A stretch of 12,065 nucleotides of DNA from Bacillota bacterium (GCA_023395435.1 JAEWZG010000067.1:1-12065); one strand, 5' to 3'. Positions 3,390 through 11,290 are shown, counted from the first letter of the stretch. Numbers and translations are program-made. Notes: generated by a model from the sequence alone, not told the origin.

Positions 3390-5906
3390 ATGACAACAAA
3401 ACTAAACACAATGGCAGGTCTGACTTCTGACGAAGCAAGAAAATTGCAGGAACAATACGGAAAAAATGAACTTTGCAAACAGAAAAAGGAAGGCTTTATA
3501 AAAAAGGTCCTTCATATTATCTGTGAACCAATGTTCTTGCTTCTTATTGTTGCCGCAATTATTTATTTTTTTCTCGGTGAACCCCGTGACGGTGCAATAA
3601 TGCTAATATTTGTTATGGGAATGATCAGTATTGATGTTATTCAGGAATGGAAGACTGACAAGACACTCCATGCATTAAAGGATCTTTCAGCTCCACATAT
3701 TACTGTTATTCGCGACGGAAAAGAAACTGAAATAGTAAGTGTTAATCTTGTCCCAGGAGATTTAATGATAATCCGTGAGGGAGTTAAAATTCCCGCTGAC
3801 GGAATTATCATAAAATGCAATGATATTATCATTGATGAGTCCACACTTACTGGTGAGGCAGAAGGTGTACGGAAAATGAGCACCGACAATTCACAACCGT
3901 CAGAAGAATACTGGCGGAAAGATTATTGCTATGCAGGAACTTTAGTAACCCAAGGAACAGCAACTGTTCTTGTTGACAAAATTGGTTCCGCAACAGAGTA
4001 TGGAAAAATTGGTCAAAACATTGCATCAGCACCAAATAATGATACCCCACTCCAACAACAGACAAAGGCACTTATAAAAACCTGCGCAATTATTGCAGCT
4101 GTGCTTTTTATTCTTGTCGGGATCGTGACTTTCATTAATATTTCCGACCATGCACTTGATGCAAAAATTATTGAAAGTATACTTTCTGGAATTACACTTG
4201 CAATGGCAATGATTCCTGAAGAATTTCCTGTTATATTGACTGTCTTCTTATCAATGGGTGCATGGAGACTTGCGAAAAAGCATTCACTTGTAAGGAAGCT
4301 CCCATCCGTTGAAACGCTTGGCGCGGTTTCCGTACTCTGCGTCGACAAGACAGGCACAATCACTATGAACCAAATGACAGTTCAGGACACTTGGGCTATG
4401 AATTGTGACAATGATTGCCTATGTGAAATAATGGGGCTTGGCTGTGAAACTGACGCTTATGACCCAATGGAAAAGGCAATGCTTAATCACTGTGAAAAAC
4501 TTGGTATTGAAAAGTCACATCTTTTCGGTGGAAAGCTGTTATATGAATACGCCTTCACTAATGAGTTGAAAATAATGGGACACGTTTGGAAGCACGAAAA
4601 TAAAATAATCATCGCTGCTAAAGGCTCACCTGAAAAAATTCTTTCTATCTGCTCACTTTTTGAAACTGAAAGAAAAAACGCTCAAGATAAAATAATTCAA
4701 ATGTCGGAACAGGGCTTGCGTGTTATTGCTGTTGCAACAGCTAATCTCGATTCTGAAAATGATATACCAAAAGATATCACCGATTGTACATTGACATTAT
4801 GCGGACTTATTGGGCTTGCTGATCCGCCACGTGAAAGCGTAAAGAACGATATATCTGTATGTAACAAAGCTGGAATACGCGTTGTAATGATTACAGGTGA
4901 TAACGGAATAACAGCTTCTTCTATTGCTAAAAAAATCGGTATGAAAAACTGTGAGAATATAATCACAGGCGATATGATAAATGAAATGACAGATGAACAA
5001 CTCCGAGAAAAAGTTAAAGATGTTAGCATTTTTTCTAGAGTAATTCCTGAGCATAAAATGAGAATAGTAAAAGCATTCAAAGAAAATGGCGAGATTGTCG
5101 CAATGACCGGCGACGGAGTAAACGATGCCCCTGCCCTTAAATACGCTGATATTGGAATTGCTATGGGTAAGCATGGAAGTGAGGTATCACGCGAAGCTGC
5201 TGATCTTATCCTATTGGATGACAATTTTACAACCATTGTTGAAACAGTAAAAGACGGACGTAGAATTTATGACAACATCCGAAAGGCAGTTGGTTATGTA
5301 TTCTCTATTCATATTCCTATTGCTTTGGCATCACTCATTGCACCAGCTCTTGGCATTAACCCAACTATGCTGTTGCTTTTACCTCTCCATATTGTTCTGC
5401 TTGAGCTTATAATTGACCCAACCTGCTCAATTGTTCTTGAGCGTCAGCATGCTGAACGTGATATTATGGATAGAAAGCCTCGAAATCCTAATGAGAAGCT
5501 TCTTACTACTAAATTACTTTTTAAAAGCATTATTCAGGGACTTGTAATTTTTGGTGCATCATTCGGAACTTATTTCGCTGTCCTTGATAATAATTGTGAT
5601 AATGCTCCCCTTGCAAGAACAATGGGGCTTGCAATAATAATGACTTCAAATTTGTTTTTAGTACAGGTTAACTGTTCTGACAAAGACCTTGCTTATCAGT
5701 CATTAAAGCAGCTCATGAAAGACAAGGTAATGTGGATAGCAAGCATCATGGTTTTAGTGGGCCTTGGTGTGATAATATATTCACCGTTAAACAGCTTTTT
5801 CAAGCTTTCTTCATTAAGCGCCATACAACTTTTATTTACACTTGGAATATCAGCACTTTCTGTATTTTGGTATGATATTATTAAAATTGTGAGAAAAAGA
5901 TTATAA
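3390..5906 (+). CDS. P-type cation-transporting ATPase (P2-like, PEEFP group), likely divalent metal exporter
   Basis: The 838-residue integral membrane pump has the full P-type layout: cation-ATPase N domain (about 8-60), M1-M2 (about 45-82), actuator domain with TGEA (154-157, in place of TGES), and M3-M4 (about 230-295) with PEEFP (276-280). Next are the phosphorylation site DKTGT (D319), the nucleotide-binding KGSPE (411-415), DPPR (478-481), TGDN (502-505) and hinge TGDGVNDAP (573-581), then M5-M10. Against SERCA, the M5 Asn site aligns with His641, and M6 reads LELIIDPTCS, with Glu672 where SERCA has Asn796 and Asp676 kept. With the NiCo riboswitch upstream, efflux of Fe2+, Co2+ or Ni2+ is more likely than Ca2+ transport; this is inference. 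There are no N-terminal CxxC domains, so it is not a classical P1B pump. GGAGGT (3377-3382) is seven bases before the ATG. Confidence 0.92.
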   Translation: MTTKLNTMAGLTSDEARKLQEQYGKNELCKQKKEGFIKKVLHIICEPMFLLLIVAAIIYFFLGEPRDGAIMLIFVMGMISIDVIQEWKTDKTLHALKDLSAPHITVIRDGKETEIVSVNLVPGDLMIIREGVKIPADGIIIKCNDIIIDESTLTGEAEGVRKMSTDNSQPSEEYWRKDYCYAGTLVTQGTATVLVDKIGSATEYGKIGQNIASAPNNDTPLQQQTKALIKTCAIIAAVLFILVGIVTFINISDHALDAKIIESILSGITLAMAMIPEEFPVILTVFLSMGAWRLAKKHSLVRKLPSVETLGAVSVLCVDKTGTITMNQMTVQDTWAMNCDNDCLCEIMGLGCETDAYDPMEKAMLNHCEKLGIEKSHLFGGKLLYEYAFTNELKIMGHVWKHENKIIIAAKGSPEKILSICSLFETERKNAQDKIIQMSEQGLRVIAVATANLDSENDIPKDITDCTLTLCGLIGLADPPRESVKNDISVCNKAGIRVVMITGDNGITASSIAKKIGMKNCENIITGDMINEMTDEQLREKVKDVSIFSRVIPEHKMRIVKAFKENGEIVAMTGDGVNDAPALKYADIGIAMGKHGSEVSREAADLILLDDNFTTIVETVKDGRRIYDNIRKAVGYVFSIHIPIALASLIAPALGINPTMLLLLPLHIVLLELIIDPTCSIVLERQHAERDIMDRKPRNPNEKLLTTKLLFKSIIQGLVIFGASFGTYFAVLDNNCDNAPLARTMGLAIIMTSNLFLVQVNCSDKDLAYQSLKQLMKDKVMWIASIMVLVGLGVIIYSPLNSFFKLSSLSAIQLLFTLGISALSVFWYDIIKIVRKRL

Positions 5907-6058
5907 AGTCAATATTAAATAAACTATTCATATTTGAACAAAAATTATTATGTTTTAAATTACAGGTAATATAACAAAAAAATTCGCTCTTTAAGCCTTC
6001 AGAGAAGGTCATGAATATAAATATGGCTGAAAACCTTAAGACAAGAGAATAGCAAGAT

Positions 6059-6089
6059 AAAAAGCCTGCTCTTAATGAGCAGACTTTTT
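6059..6089. terminator. Bidirectional terminator between the ATPase and ABC operon
   Basis: AAAAAG-C-CTGCTC pairs with GAGCAG-A-CTTTTT around TTAAT, with one C:A mismatch. Flanking A and T runs let it work in both directions. It touches the stop codon of the ABC ATP-binding gene (minus) and ends the plus-strand ATPase transcript about 150 bases after its stop. Confidence 0.85.
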
Positions 6090-6090
6090 A

Positions 6091-6741
6091 TTATGCTTTT
6101 ATTTTTTCTTCAAGCTTATGGTGATTTACAACAATAATTCTATCGCTTTCTTCAAGCAAAGTTGTATCGTGAGTTGCCATAATAAGCGTCGTGGTATCCT
6201 TCATTTCTCTTATCAAAGACATAACCTCAACGGCTGTTTCGTGGTCAAGAGAGGCTGTCGGCTCATCAGCAAATAGCACTCTTGGTTTTTTAACAAGTGC
6301 TCTTGCTATAGCAACTCTCTGTCGCTGACCACCGGAAAGTTGGTGTGGCTTTTTATTGAGATGTTCCTCAAGCCCAAGCTTTATAAGCATTTCCTTTGAT
6401 TTTTCAATAGTGTCGCTGTCTTTTATTGCAATTAATACATTTTCAAGGACACTCATGTATGGAATAAGAAAGTGTTGCTGAAAGATAAAGCCAAAGCTAT
6501 CATATCTTTCGCCTGAGGTATCCTTTTTTTCGGAAATGTTGATATTGTCAAAGATAATATCGCCGCTTGTCGGCCTCTTAAGAGCTGATAGAAGATATAT
6601 CATTGAGCTTTTTCCTGAGCCTGATGGTCCTACAAGTACAACAGATTCGCCATCATTTATTTTTAGGCTTATATTATCAAGAACTACTTTTTCCTTGTCA
6701 CCGTCCGGATAAACAAGGCTGACGTTTTTAGCTTCCAGCAT
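6091..6741 (-). CDS. ABC transporter ATP-binding protein (MacB/LolD/FtsE type)
   Basis: This 216-residue nucleotide-binding subunit has all motifs intact: Walker A GPSGSGKS (38-45), Q-loop in FIFQQHFLIP (86-95), signature LSGGQRQRVAIARAL (135-149), Walker B VLFADE with the catalytic Glu160 (155-160), D-loop SLD and switch His191. The LolD/MacB/FtsE type works with FtsX-fold permeases in mechanotransmission or export rather than solute uptake. The ATG at 6741 has AGGAG eight bases upstream, inside the end of the permease gene. The longer TTG start at 6759 is unlikely. The permease stop and this ATG are separated by one base (TAATATG), which indicates translational coupling and a two-gene operon. 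The substrate is unknown. Confidence 0.9.
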   Translation of the reverse strand: MLEAKNVSLVYPDGDKEKVVLDNISLKINDGESVVLVGPSGSGKSSMIYLLSALKRPTSGDIIFDNINISEKKDTSGERYDSFGFIFQQHFLIPYMSVLENVLIAIKDSDTIEKSKEMLIKLGLEEHLNKKPHQLSGGQRQRVAIARALVKKPRVLFADEPTASLDHETAVEVMSLIREMKDTTTLIMATHDTTLLEESDRIIVVNHHKLEEKIKA

Positions 6742-6742
6742 A

Positions 6743-7900
6743 TTATCCTCTCCTTTCAATTATAGCAACAAGATCCTTCTTTGAAAGGCTTCTTAGTATC
6801 GGAAATGCTGCACATATGAATACAAGAACTGGAACAATAAATGTATATATTAATCCTGACCATGTGAAGAAAAGCATCTTTTGACCAAGTGGTGCAAACA
6901 GCAACTTATCAACAATCAGGAAGCATAAGAATGAGAATACATAACCTATCGCCCAGCCGATTACTGAAATTATTATAAGCTCCTTAAAAATAAGTCTTTT
7001 AACATTCTTTTTGTTATAGCCTATTGCATAGAGTATTCCAAACTCATTGTTTCTTGCAGAATAAAAATTATATATTAATGTTCCCACGCATACTGCCATA
7101 CCAAATGTTACTACAAAAATTACAATTGACATTATGCTGTTTATACTTGCTAATTGCTCATCGAGATGCTTAAGGACTGTTGATTTTGAAGTAATAAAAG
7201 CCGTCTTCTTGTCAACAGAATCAAGATCCTTGTTCATTGCTTCAATATCATCATTCTTTGGGTAAGCCAGAGCAGAAACAGTACAGTTCTTTATGTCCAC
7301 GCCCTGTTTTTCAAGTGATGCAAGATAATAGTTTTTTGTTCCGAGCGCTACAACAGAATCTCCGTCAAATTCTCCGACTATTGTATATGTACCAGTTACC
7401 CATTCAGATGAATCGACCTCATCACCAAACTTGTCGCCGACCTTAAGCTTCTTATTCTTCATCATTGAACTATGCATGATGATTTCATACGAATCAACCT
7501 TCGGCATTCTTCCCTTTTTCATATTAAGATTGCATCTTTTAAAAATTTCGTTTAGATCAGTTTCGTTATTTGAATATATAACAGGTGCTGATGTGTTACC
7601 AAATACAGTTGTTATTGATGTGTTATTTGCCATAATAGGATATACTTTATCAACTGTATCATATTCTTTAATTTTAGCTAATGAATCTTTCGGCATAAAT
7701 GTCTGCCCTCTTGGCGGGTCAATAAAGGTAAATTTGGACAGAGGCGCAATGTTTGAATCCTTTGCACTTGCAAAGATAGAATTTATTATTGTTGTGATAA
7801 ATGAAATACAGAATACTGCAAAAAACAATGTAATTATGACTACCATAGCTTTTTTCTTGTTTTCTAAAAAGTACTTCATTGCACTTAAAGGTTTAACCAT
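6743..7900 (-). CDS. ABC transporter permease, FtsX/MacB family
   Basis: The 385-residue protein has one N-terminal membrane helix (about 19-43), a roughly 210-residue extracellular MacB-like domain, and three C-terminal helices (about 253-279, 307-333, 348-369), the FtsX topology. The cytoplasmic segment with NEFGILYAIGYNKKNV (285-300) is the usual contact with the ATP-binding subunit. It forms an exporter or mechanotransducer with the coupled downstream ATPase. Candidate substrates (antimicrobial peptide, lipid, signal) cannot be told apart, because no histidine kinase, response regulator or peptide gene is adjacent. The ATG at 7900 has AAGGAG eight bases upstream. A promoter and operator-like dyads lie upstream, which suggests specific regulation. 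Confidence 0.88.
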   Translation of the reverse strand: MVKPLSAMKYFLENKKKAMVVIITLFFAVFCISFITTIINSIFASAKDSNIAPLSKFTFIDPPRGQTFMPKDSLAKIKEYDTVDKVYPIMANNTSITTVFGNTSAPVIYSNNETDLNEIFKRCNLNMKKGRMPKVDSYEIIMHSSMMKNKKLKVGDKFGDEVDSSEWVTGTYTIVGEFDGDSVVALGTKNYYLASLEKQGVDIKNCTVSALAYPKNDDIEAMNKDLDSVDKKTAFITSKSTVLKHLDEQLASINSIMSIVIFVVTFGMAVCVGTLIYNFYSARNNEFGILYAIGYNKKNVKRLIFKELIIISVIGWAIGYVFSFLCFLIVDKLLFAPLGQKMLFFTWSGLIYTFIVPVLVFICAAFPILRSLSKKDLVAIIERRG

Positions 7901-7924
7901 ATCTTTTTCTCCTTAATATTATAG

Positions 7925-7937
7925 TACTTGTTAAGTA
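7925..7937. repeat. Small inverted repeat over the ABC operon -10 box
   Basis: TACTT (7925-7929) and AAGTA (7933-7937) are separated by GTT and overlap the minus-strand -10 box (7934-7939). The position is suitable for a repressor, but a 5-base arm can occur by chance in AT-rich DNA. Confidence 0.3.
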
Positions 7938-7961
7938 TATCAAATTCTATTGAAAAATCAA
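7934..7961 (-). promoter_or_regulatory. Promoter of the ABC exporter operon
   Basis: TTGATT (7961-7956), a 16-base spacer and TATACT (7939-7934), preceded by TGA as a partial extended -10, lie about 34 bases upstream of the permease start. The -35 box is inside one copy of the TTGA-TTTT-TCAA dyad. Confidence 0.6.
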
Positions 7962-8015
7962 GCCAATATTTTACTATTACTGCTCGACCATTAGTCGTGC
8001 CTTGATTTTTCAAGG
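7950..8015. repeat. Inverted pair of TTGA-TTTT-TCAA dyads (candidate operators)
   Basis: TTGAAAAATCAAG (7950-7962) and CTTGATTTTTCAA (8001-8013) are perfect 13-base inverted copies, 38 bases apart. Each copy is itself dyadic (TTGA, four bases, TCAA); the right copy extends to CCTTGA-TTTT-TCAAGG (8000-8015). The left copy covers the ABC promoter -35 box. A small hairpin, CGAC-CATTA-GTCG (7985-7997), lies between. Two operators for one regulator, possibly with looping, would explain this arrangement. A large stem-loop is the alternative, but no T run follows. Confidence 0.55.
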
Positions 8016-8118
8016 TTTATCGGGCTTCAAAAGTATGAAAAATATAGTAAATATACATTATAATGTTTTTACACTTGCACTCTGTCTTGGTAAATACATA
8101 AAAAAATATCCATTTTCC

Positions 8119-8147
8119 TTGAAAAACTAAATTTTGAGGAATATAAT
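8119..8147 (+). promoter_or_regulatory. Sigma-A promoter of the SulP gene
   Basis: TTGAAA (8119-8124), a 17-base spacer and TATAAT (8142-8147) predict a leader of roughly 30-45 bases. Another TATAAT at 8059-8064 has a poor -35 (TGAAAA) and is less likely. Confidence 0.7.
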
Positions 8148-8176
8148 TAAAATTGTTGCAAATTTTCAGTATTTAT

Positions 8177-8183
8177 AGGAGGG
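8177..8183 (+). promoter_or_regulatory. SulP ribosome binding site with awkward spacing
   Basis: AGGAGGG is strong, but it lies only one or two bases before the in-frame TTG (8185) and 13 bases before the first ATG (8197). ATC at 8191 would have ideal spacing but is a very rare start. The true start is therefore uncertain. Confidence 0.6.
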
Positions 8184-8196
8184 TTTGTTTATCTTA

Positions 8197-9825
8197 ATGT
8201 TAAAAAAATACTTCAAGGATTTAAAAAAAGAATTCATAGGCTATAACGGAAAAAGGCTGACTAAAGACTTAATGGCTGGTATAACTGTTGCTGCGGTGGC
8301 TCTCCCTCTCGCACTTGCATTTGGCATCTCAAGTGGGGCTGATGCTGCTGCGGGACTTGTAACAGCAATAATTTCAGGAATAATTATCAGTGCTTTTTCT
8401 GGGGCATCATTTCAGATATCTGGACCGACAGGCGCTATGGCAGCAATTCTTGTTACACTTGTTGCGAAATACGGCATTCAAGGAATGTTCATTACAACGC
8501 TTATCGCTGGAGCTATACTTTTTATATGCGGAGTGTTAAGACTCGGAAGACTGGTCGAATATATTCCTATACCTGTTATAACAGGATTCACCTCAGGCAT
8601 CGCTCTTGTTATTGCACTCGGGCAGATAGATAATCTTTTCGGCACAACCTCAAAAGGTGAAAAAATTATTGAAAAATGTGCCTCATACTTTAAAAATGGC
8701 TTTAATGTAAATATAACTGTTATGCTTATTGGACTTGGCGCAATACTCTTAATGATAATATGGCCGAAGAAATGGAATGAAAAATTCCCTTCATCGCTCC
8801 TTGCTATAATTATTGCAACTCTAATAACTTTCATTTTGAAGCTTGATGTATCAACAGTAGGTGCTATACCACGAAAGCTTATCCTCGACAACAGAATTAG
8901 CTTTGCAGGGCTTAATTTGAATAAGTTTATTTCATTCCTCTCACCAGCTTTTGCAATTGCTATTCTTGGAATGATTGAAAGTTTATTATGCGGTTCAAGT
9001 GCATCTAAAATGAAAAAAGAACCGTTTGATTCTGACCGTGAACTTGTATCCCAGGGTATCGGAAATATGCTTATACCGTTCTTTGGTGGAGTTCCGGCAA
9101 CTGCTGCTATAGCAAGAACAAGTGTTGCAATAAAATCTGGTGGACAGACAAGACTTACTGGTATCTTCCACGCAGTATTTCTTATAATCTGTATGTTTGT
9201 GCTTTCACCTGTTATTGCTTATCTGCCTCTTTCGGCACTTGCTGGTGTACTTATTATGACCGCATGGAGAATGAATGACTGGAAAGATATAAAATACTAT
9301 TTCAGCAAAAAGCTTAAAGGCCCGATACTAAAATATCTTGTTACAATGATTGCTACAGTTGTGTTTGATCTTACAATCGCTATTGTATGTGGAGTTATCT
9401 TCTCATTCATTTTATTCATATACAACATTTCCAAAATATCTGTTGCGACTTCAGAAGTTGAGCCAAAACGTCTTAATGACTGCACTGACAGCGACTTATC
9501 AAATTATAATGACACTATAGTTGTTTATATAATGGGACCAATGTTTTTTGCAAACGCTCACAAGATGATACGTGAGCTTAAAAAAATCAAGGGCTGTGAT
9601 AAAATAATATTCTCAATGAGGGGTGTACCTCTAATTGATGCGACCGCTATCATGGGTTTATATGATTTCTACAAAGAAAAGGAAAGCAAGAACTGCCAAA
9701 TAGTCTTTTGTGGGGTACAGAATGATGTACTCGAAAAGCTTAAGCAATATGAAATTTATGATAAAATCGGTGAGGAGAAATTCTATTGGAGTGTTGATAA
9801 AGTTCTTCTCGAAAATATTGAATAA
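8197..9825 (+). CDS. SulP-family anion transporter with STAS domain
   Basis: From the ATG the protein has 542 residues, the normal SulP (SLC26) length. A hydrophobic domain of many helices (about 25-415) carries family motifs: AGITVAAVALPLALAFG (27-43), the substrate-site block SFQISGPTGAM (71-81), and the GGVPATAAIARTSVAIKSGG stretch. A cytoplasmic STAS domain follows (about 438-535), with NDTIVVYIMGP and, near 474-487, the SMRGVPLIDATAIMGL loop, where phosphorylatable Ser/Thr residues occur in anti-sigma antagonists. Members carry sulfate, bicarbonate, dicarboxylates or other anions; the substrate cannot be read from the sequence, and no sulfate-assimilation gene is adjacent. The gene has its own promoter and a hairpin after the stop, and it diverges from the ABC operon. 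Starting at TTG 8185 would add four residues. Confidence 0.9.
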   Translation: MLKKYFKDLKKEFIGYNGKRLTKDLMAGITVAAVALPLALAFGISSGADAAAGLVTAIISGIIISAFSGASFQISGPTGAMAAILVTLVAKYGIQGMFITTLIAGAILFICGVLRLGRLVEYIPIPVITGFTSGIALVIALGQIDNLFGTTSKGEKIIEKCASYFKNGFNVNITVMLIGLGAILLMIIWPKKWNEKFPSSLLAIIIATLITFILKLDVSTVGAIPRKLILDNRISFAGLNLNKFISFLSPAFAIAILGMIESLLCGSSASKMKKEPFDSDRELVSQGIGNMLIPFFGGVPATAAIARTSVAIKSGGQTRLTGIFHAVFLIICMFVLSPVIAYLPLSALAGVLIMTAWRMNDWKDIKYYFSKKLKGPILKYLVTMIATVVFDLTIAIVCGVIFSFILFIYNISKISVATSEVEPKRLNDCTDSDLSNYNDTIVVYIMGPMFFANAHKMIRELKKIKGCDKIIFSMRGVPLIDATAIMGLYDFYKEKESKNCQIVFCGVQNDVLEKLKQYEIYDKIGEEKFYWSVDKVLLENIE

Positions 9826-9858
9826 AAAAATGCCACTTAAAAAGGTGGCATTAATTAT
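9826..9858. terminator. Bidirectional terminator between SulP and the membrane protein gene
   Basis: AATGCCAC (9829-9836) pairs with GTGGCATT (9845-9852). On the minus strand the stem is followed by T7, giving a strong terminator for the 218-residue gene. On the plus strand the tail is ATTAATTATTTT, which is weaker. The two genes converge on it. Confidence 0.82.
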
Positions 9859-9859
9859 T

Positions 9860-10516
9860 TTATTTTGCTTTTACTATTGCTCTGAAGGACTTCTGACCTG
9901 CTCCGTTGAATATCATTGTTACTGTGTAGTTATCTCCTGTAATAAGTGCCTGTGTGCTTTCCTTTTCAGAATTTCCGTCTGCTGGCTGAATTTTTGCTCC
10001 TGCTTTTTCTTTGATTTCAGCATATGTCATTCCGACTTTTATATCCGCAGTAACCAATCCGCCTTCTGTAACAACTATTGATTGAACTGCACCATCTATT
10101 ACATTTGCACTGCCGTCATCTGGAACAATAAAAAAGAAATAAGGATATAGCTTTTCATTTCTGATAGCAAGTCCACCATCATTGTAGCCTTCATTTTTAT
10201 ATACCTTGTCCCATTCAGTAATTAACTGCTGGGTAGTGTAATTAACATAATCAACCGCTGGTTTTCCTGTATCAGTATCAATAACAGATGAATCTTCCTC
10301 ACTGCTGCTGTCAGTAACAGAAGAATCCTGCTGTGAGCTTTCAATCTGGCTGTACTCAGGCACCGAAGCGTTCTGAGGGTTATCATCGCCTGTGAACTTA
10401 TCATTTATGATTGCCTTTGCTATAAAAAATGCTGTGACAATTATTATAATAAAAGCTACAACTAAGCCAACTATTAATATTGTAAATTGATGTCTATCTT
10501 TTTTGTTTGTTTTCAT
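9860..10516 (-). CDS. Single-pass membrane-anchored protein, function unknown
   Basis: The 218-residue protein has a short basic N-terminus (MKTNKKDRHQ), one membrane helix (about 12-36) and a low-complexity Ser/Asp/Gln/Glu linker (about 43-86). A soluble C-terminal domain follows (about 88-218), probably extracellular by the positive-inside rule. That domain starts with TTQQLITEWDKVY and contains VGMTYAEIKEKAG (161-173), a pattern seen in BamE/SmpA-like and some Firmicutes surface domains (a Gly-Met-Thr turn, then a helix ending in Gly). I do not recognise the family with confidence. There is no lipobox Cys or sortase motif. The ATG at 10516 has GAGGTG five bases upstream. The gene stands alone with a perfect consensus promoter and its own terminator, suggesting strong constitutive expression. 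Confidence 0.8.
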   Translation of the reverse strand: MKTNKKDRHQFTILIVGLVVAFIIIIVTAFFIAKAIINDKFTGDDNPQNASVPEYSQIESSQQDSSVTDSSSEEDSSVIDTDTGKPAVDYVNYTTQQLITEWDKVYKNEGYNDGGLAIRNEKLYPYFFFIVPDDGSANVIDGAVQSIVVTEGGLVTADIKVGMTYAEIKEKAGAKIQPADGNSEKESTQALITGDNYTVTMIFNGAGQKSFRAIVKAK

Positions 10517-10538
10517 CTGTTCACCTCTTTAATATATC

Positions 10539-10567
10539 ATTATACAGAAAACATACATTTATGTCAA
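10539..10567 (-). promoter_or_regulatory. Consensus sigma-A promoter of the membrane protein gene
   Basis: TTGACA (10567-10562), exactly 17 bases, and TATAAT (10544-10539) match the sigma-A consensus at all twelve positions. The start codon is 22 bases downstream of the -10 box. No operator-like dyad overlaps it. Confidence 0.85.
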
Positions 10568-10599
10568 TCAACGATAATGTTTTTGCATTCTTTATAAAT

Positions 10600-10626
10600 A
10601 AAAAACAACCCGAAGGTTGCTTTTTT
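10600..10626. terminator. Bidirectional terminator after thiT
   Basis: CAACC (10606-10610), tetraloop CGAA (TTCG on the minus strand) and GGTTG (10615-10619) are flanked by A and T runs on both sides. On the minus strand it follows the thiT stop and ends that transcript before the next promoter. Confidence 0.85.
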
Positions 10627-10648
10627 GTTTATTCATTAAAATTGAGAG

Positions 10649-11290
10649 TTATGCATCTTTTTTTACTATCTGAGGAATCTTGCCAATAATCAAAGCAACT
10701 ATAGCAGTAATAATTATTTCAGGTATCATAAACAATCCATTATAGAATACTGAGTATACAATAGATAAACTGTTGCCACTGAATGTATCCAGTATAGTCT
10801 TACCTATGCTGTAAAAGCCCTTTTGCTTAAAGAACCATTCTGCCCATACTCCAAAGAAAATATATCCTGAAATAATGTGAGCAAGATATCTTAATGAAAG
10901 TGCTACAATTGAACCAATACAAAGTGCTGCTGATGGTGTTTTACATTTGTTTCTAAATATTCCACCAAAGCCAAGTGCTGTGTAAGCAATTACATAGTCT
11001 ATCAGACATACAAGAATTGCTTTCCATATAACCATTTGCTCATCGCCAGGCATAAAAAATGCAGATACAGTTTTAAAGCTGGTAAGCATCTGAAGAATAC
11101 TTCCTACTAATGCAGAGAACAATCCCCATTTTGTTCCGTATCGATATGCGATAAGTACAATCGGCAGCATACTTACTATTGTTATTCCGCCGCCGAATGG
11201 GAGCTCAAATGGCTTGAATAAAGATAGAATTGTTGCCATAGCGATCAGCAATGCTGACACTACAAGTCTTTCTGTTTTTGTGTTTGACAT
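10649..11290 (-). CDS. thiT: Thiamine ECF transporter S component (ThiT/YuaJ family)
   Basis: This 213-residue, very hydrophobic protein has about six membrane helices and is the substrate-binding subunit that captures thiamine for the shared energy-coupling (EcfA/A'/T) module encoded elsewhere. Signatures are the N-terminal PFGGGITIVSMLPI (31-44), RYGTKWGLFSALVGSILQML (50-69), the LRYLAHIISGYIFFG segment (133-147) aligning with ThiT's thiamine-binding His (here His138), and YSVFYNG (179-185), whose Asn184 aligns with the conserved Asn. The C-terminal half has a short insert (about 152-175) compared with the Lactococcus protein. The TPP riboswitch directly upstream supports the assignment: uptake falls when TPP is plentiful. 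The ATG at 11290 has AGGAG nine bases upstream. Confidence 0.93.
   Translation of the reverse strand: MSNTKTERLVVSALLIAMATILSLFKPFELPFGGGITIVSMLPIVLIAYRYGTKWGLFSALVGSILQMLTSFKTVSAFFMPGDEQMVIWKAILVCLIDYVIAYTALGFGGIFRNKCKTPSAALCIGSIVALSLRYLAHIISGYIFFGVWAEWFFKQKGFYSIGKTILDTFSGNSLSIVYSVFYNGLFMIPEIIITAIVALIIGKIPQIVKKDA

Noticed and set aside
4697..5236. Long minus-strand open frame inside the ATPase
   Set aside because: It is antisense to the phosphorylation and hinge domains, which have clear motifs; there is no ribosome binding site and the composition is that of a shadow frame.
3390..5906. Annotation of the ATPase as an ordinary Ca2+ pump
   Set aside because: The M5/M6 ion-site residues differ from SERCA and a transition-metal riboswitch lies upstream; a neutral or transition-metal label is safer.
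5990..6050. CCTTC-AGA-GAAGG hairpin with outer CTTTAAG/CTTAAG pairing after the ATPase stop
   Set aside because: There is no T run and pairing is weak; the hairpin at 6059-6089 is a much better terminator. It could stabilise the 3' end, but nothing supports a separate RNA.
6011..6052. 13-codon ATG frame between the ATPase and its terminator
   Set aside because: It is very short, with only a weak GAAGGT upstream and no conserved features; chance is the simpler explanation.
7431..7916. Plus-strand open frame of 161 codons across the ABC permease
   Set aside because: The minus-strand permease has a ribosome binding site, a promoter, FtsX topology and coupling to the ATPase; this frame is its shadow.
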